This document shows positions 61,165-64,000 of a stretch of DNA of 64,000 nt, piece by piece. The stretch lies in contig MHAR01000048.1 of NCBI GenBank assembly GCA_001803045.1, forward strand, positions 1 to 64,000, written 5' to 3'. The notes below the pieces were generated by a model, which saw nothing but the letters and a program-made list of their open reading frames with translations, searched no databases and was not told the DNA's origin. Position 1 is the first letter of the stretch, and each line of letters begins with the position of its first letter. This DNA is from Ignavibacteria bacterium RIFOXYB12_FULL_35_14. GTDB lineage: Bacteria > Bacteroidota > Ignavibacteria > Ignavibacteriales > Ignavibacteriaceae. The position numbers and the translations under genes are program-made.

Positions 61165-63783
61165 TTACTTTATTAGAACCATCTTCCTTACTTGATTAAA
61201 ACTTTGTCCTGAGCTTGACGAAGGATCACCAGCATCTATTCTGTAAATATAAGTCCCGCTTGCAACTTGAACTCCGGAATCGTTTTTTCCATTCCAGGTT
61301 ACTTCGTAAGTAGCGGCATTTTGATAATTGTTAACAAGTTCGGTAACGCGTCTTCCGTTCAAATCAAAAATTGTAACTTTAACATTTTTTCCTTCGGGCA
61401 AAGCATATCTAAATTTTGTGGATGGATTAAATGGATTGGGGTAGTTCTGTGAAAGCTCAAACTTATCAGGAATTGTCGTTTTAATTTCTTCAACTGATGT
61501 AACAATTGTGGTTGAAAACATACTTCTTCCATGTGTTGCGGCAAATAGTTTGTTATCAGATAAGCGGTAATCTAAGTCGGCAACTGAGACATTAGCTAAA
61601 CCATTGTTATCTTGAGCCCAAGAGCTTCCGCCATTTACAGTTGAAAAAACTCCAAGATCAGTTCCAACAAAAAGATTATTCGCGTCCGATGGATTTACAA
61701 CTAGACAGTTAACAGGAATGTTTGGAAGATTACTTGATATGTTAGTCCAATTAACTCCAAAGTTGGTTGTTTTGAAAACCTTATTACCTGAACTAAAACC
61801 AGAAAACGTTGCAAATGCCGTAGAGGGATTATTTGGATCGGTTGCAATACGAGTACAGTAGGCAACGGGTAATCCGCTGTTTCTTAAATTCCAGTTAGAA
61901 CCGCCATCTGTAGTAACTTGAATGCGGCCATTGCTGCAACCAGCATAAATAACATTAGAATTGCCTTTTGCTACAATAACAGTGGATATTTTACTTCCTG
62001 ATGAACCGGTTCCATCTCCAGTTAAATCACCGCTGATTGCAGTCCAATTGCCTGCACTGTTAATCGTTCTCCACACACGATAGGTTCCTGCAACAATTAT
62101 GTTAGAATTATTAGGATCCATCGAGAATGGAGAAATAAACAAAGTTCGATCAGTGGTTCCATCCCAGAAATCCGGACCAACAGGAATACCACTCATCGCT
62201 TTGGAAAATGTTGCACCGCCGTTAGTAGATTTAAAGAAAGCAAGGTTAACATATTCCATATATAAATTATTCGTATTACTAAAATCGACTTCAGTAGCAC
62301 CGCCATCTCCTCCCATGACAGTGGTCCACGAAGATGAACCCGTTGATTTCAGAGTTCCGTTATCCTGTGTGCCACCGTAATATGTAGTGCCTGTCGGATT
62401 AACAGCACCATAATAAAACTGAGTTATAAAAAGATTATTGTTTATCGCAGTCCAGTTTTCACCTTTATTTGTTGACTTAAAAATTCCACCATCTGTGCCT
62501 AAATACATAATGTTGGTGTTTGAGGGTGCAAACGCAATAGCATGCTGATCTGCGTGAACATATTGTGGAGCACCGGCTTGTGAGTACCAGTTTGTTTTTT
62601 GTGTCCAACTTGAACCAGAATTAGTAGATTTCCAAAAATCTAATCCACCGACATATAAGGTGGCGGAATTATTAGGATCGATATAAACAATATTATCATA
62701 CCACGCCTGTGTACCGGCGTAATTGTCAGGTCCGGAAAATGCTGGGCCAGGCACAGTCATGGTAAACCAATTATCTCCACCATCGGAAGTGCTTGCCATT
62801 AAGGTCACACCATTTGTGGTAAGATCACAGAAAGACGCAATGGCAATCAGTGGGTTAGATGCCGATGTTGCTATTTCAATTCTTCCTTGTCCGCTTTGAC
62901 CGAGATTTGAACTGAAAGAGCTTCCACCATCTGTACTTCTATAAATTGAAGCATCATTAAAAAGACCGAAAGAAGCGTAGATTGTTGATGGCGAAGTGTA
63001 AGCAACCTCAACATCCATGCAATGGACATCTGCGCCGCCGGTTCCTACTAACATTCCTGTAAATGAAGCTCCTCCATCTGTAGATTTATATAAACCTTTT
63101 CTTGTTGCAGCGTACAATGCATTTGTGCTTTGATCAATAACTAATTTGTTCACATAGTAGAAATTTGAATTGTTGGCTGAACTAAGCCTAACCCAAGTAG
63201 CTCCAGCATCAGTTGTTTTGAATATTCCTTCGCCCCGTAATGCATCACCATTAAAGTATCCTTCACCAGTACCGGCATATAAAATACTGGAGTTAGTTGG
63301 ATCCATAACTATACTGCAAACCGCTAAATTTTCCATGTTATCTTTTAATGGGGACCAGCTTGTACCCCCATTAGTGGTTTTCCATACTCCTCCGCTGACC
63401 GAGCCCAAATAAACTAGATTAGGATCAGTAGGATGAACAACTATTGCACGAACTCTTCCACCAATATTACCAGGACCCAATTGCGTCCAGCTTAGAGCTG
63501 CAGTTCCTTTGTTCAATTGATTTTTTTGCTGTATTTCAATTAGAGCTTTTTCCCGCCAATCAACCGGAATAGAACCTTGAGGATAAGCTCTTTGCTCGTA
63601 ATACCATTGCATTGCTTTATCCGGCATCCCATTAGTAGGTTTTTTTTGCTTCTTCTTTTCAATTTTCCATTGAATGAAATCATTCATAGTGAATTCATCA
63701 CTTCTGATAACAAATTCACTAAATAGAAAAAAGCTCCCTAATAGAAAGACAGGTAATAACAATCGGAAAATTTTAGAGTTCAT
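61165..63783 (-). CDS. Secreted beta-propeller (VPS10/sortilin-like BNR) protein with T9SS C-terminal domain
   Basis: 872 residues with a signal peptide. Most of the chain is repeated units such as VWKTTNGGTSWSPL, IFKTTDAGATWVRL and IFKSTNKGENWTAI (S/T-x-D/N-x-G-x-x-W BNR repeats), as in sortilin/VPS10 and sialidase propellers. The C-terminus YPNPFNPSTKFRYALPEG, then VTWNGKND and GTYIYRI, is a T9SS type A sorting domain. It is the main evidence for the phylum. Target ligand unknown. Confidence 0.92.
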   Translation of the reverse strand: MNSKIFRLLLPVFLLGSFFLFSEFVIRSDEFTMNDFIQWKIEKKKQKKPTNGMPDKAMQWYYEQRAYPQGSIPVDWREKALIEIQQKNQLNKGTAALSWTQLGPGNIGGRVRAIVVHPTDPNLVYLGSVSGGVWKTTNGGTSWSPLKDNMENLAVCSIVMDPTNSSILYAGTGEGYFNGDALRGEGIFKTTDAGATWVRLSSANNSNFYYVNKLVIDQSTNALYAATRKGLYKSTDGGASFTGMLVGTGGADVHCMDVEVAYTSPSTIYASFGLFNDASIYRSTDGGSSFSSNLGQSGQGRIEIATSASNPLIAIASFCDLTTNGVTLMASTSDGGDNWFTMTVPGPAFSGPDNYAGTQAWYDNIVYIDPNNSATLYVGGLDFWKSTNSGSSWTQKTNWYSQAGAPQYVHADQHAIAFAPSNTNIMYLGTDGGIFKSTNKGENWTAINNNLFITQFYYGAVNPTGTTYYGGTQDNGTLKSTGSSSWTTVMGGDGGATEVDFSNTNNLYMEYVNLAFFKSTNGGATFSKAMSGIPVGPDFWDGTTDRTLFISPFSMDPNNSNIIVAGTYRVWRTINSAGNWTAISGDLTGDGTGSSGSKISTVIVAKGNSNVIYAGCSNGRIQVTTDGGSNWNLRNSGLPVAYCTRIATDPNNPSTAFATFSGFSSGNKVFKTTNFGVNWTNISSNLPNIPVNCLVVNPSDANNLFVGTDLGVFSTVNGGSSWAQDNNGLANVSVADLDYRLSDNKLFAATHGRSMFSTTIVTSVEEIKTTIPDKFELSQNYPNPFNPSTKFRYALPEGKNVKVTIFDLNGRRVTELVNNYQNAATYEVTWNGKNDSGVQVASGTYIYRIDAGDPSSSSGQSFNQVRKMVLIK

Positions 63784-63853
63784 AGAAATATCCCTTTTAG
63801 ATTATTAATAAAACAAAACTCCATATTCGATTAAAAGAATTCATACTGATATT

Positions 63854-64000
63854 TCAGTTTGACATTACTTCTTGAATAAACCAACCATTTAAGTTCTCAA
63901 AAAAGATTATCGCTTTGAATTCATTTCCGGCTTTTTGTTTCGCAAGTGAAAATAAATCCCTATTTTTTTTAGAATTAGAAATGATTTTTTTATCATCATC
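63854..64000 (-). CDS. Partial gene, C-terminal end (cut by the window edge)
   Basis: From the right edge, 48 residues are open on the minus strand (DDDKKIISNSKKNRDLFSLA, continuing to GWFIQEVMSN) to a stop at 63854. Lys/Asn-rich with an ordered-looking end; no family recognised. It lies 70 bases upstream of the T9SS gene in the same direction. Confidence 0.5.
   Translation of the reverse strand, partial: DDDKKIISNSKKNRDLFSLAKQKAGNEFKAIIFFENLNGWFIQEVMSN

Noticed and set aside
1-64000. CRISPR arrays, tRNA or rRNA genes, riboswitches, prophage genes
   Set aside because: I found no regularly spaced identical repeats, no cloverleaf-like stretch in the gaps, no conserved riboswitch core and no phage structural genes. 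A tRNA or RNA covariance scan would be decisive and was not run.

Overview
The window looks like a chromosome fragment of a low-G+C Gram-negative bacterium of the Bacteroidota/Chlorobiota/Ignavibacteriota group, most likely an Ignavibacteria-type organism. Reasons: a secreted beta-propeller protein ending in a type IX secretion (T9SS) C-terminal domain with the YPNPFNPST signature, apolipoprotein N-acyltransferase and outer-membrane barrels (so a diderm), a bacterial geranylgeranylglyceryl-phosphate synthase, and A+T-rich housekeeping genes. The species cannot be fixed from sequence alone.

Region 1 (about 1-17,640) is an accessory island, all on the minus strand and richer in G+C than the rest (hand counts of single 60-base lines: 57% at 9121, 48% at 10501, 42% at 2281, against 35% at 25141 and 32% at 36001). 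Read in the direction of transcription it has a sensor kinase and an NtrC-type regulator, a degenerate receiver protein behind a candidate sigma-54 promoter, a Cyc2-like fused cytochrome-porin, a type 1 copper protein, a type III polyketide synthase, a CuA-type lipoprotein, a Rieske protein and cytochrome b. After a rearranged stretch (O-methyltransferase, membrane protein, broken cytochrome b, lipoprotein) come a subunit IV-like cytochrome b half, a 2[4Fe-4S] ferredoxin, an octaheme cytochrome with a coiled-coil stalk and a monoheme lipoprotein; the last four overlap start-to-stop. Together they look like a quinol/cytochrome oxidoreductase joined to an outer-membrane electron conduit. The island edges are made of broken genes: a partial second yihY about 93% identical in DNA to the intact copy, a slice of an ABC ATPase, and a Crp-like gene fused to the tail of a zinc-ribbon protein.

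Region 2 (17,658-34,000) holds yihY and purL, a malate-synthase-like relic, a PolB-type exonuclease, and a complete fatty-acid beta-oxidation operon in Bacillus FadN/FadA/FadE style (fadD, fadN, fadA, fadE, dienoyl-CoA reductase-like SDR, thioesterase) with a divergent XRE/ScfR regulator. Gaps here carry a small MITE-like element and three copies of a two-palindrome repeat.

Region 3 (34,269-47,400) is housekeeping: a tightly overlapping lnt-dedA-ispF-acyP-eamA cluster, era, ybjQ, then an ECF sigma/anti-sigma pair. Four GTAACC-N17-GTC promoters in this stretch define a probable ECF regulon: the sigma operon itself, a small membrane protein (two tandem sites) and a DUF4097 surface protein. An IS5-type transposase remnant lies here too.

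Region 4 (47,400-64,000) has thioredoxin, a cell-wall amidase, Trm112, tag, OsmC, PPK2, a zinc-type ABC uptake operon with its own outer-membrane barrel, GGGP synthase, gmhA, proC, a DUF192 protein, an alpha/beta hydrolase and the T9SS protein. No rRNA, tRNA or CRISPR array was recognised.
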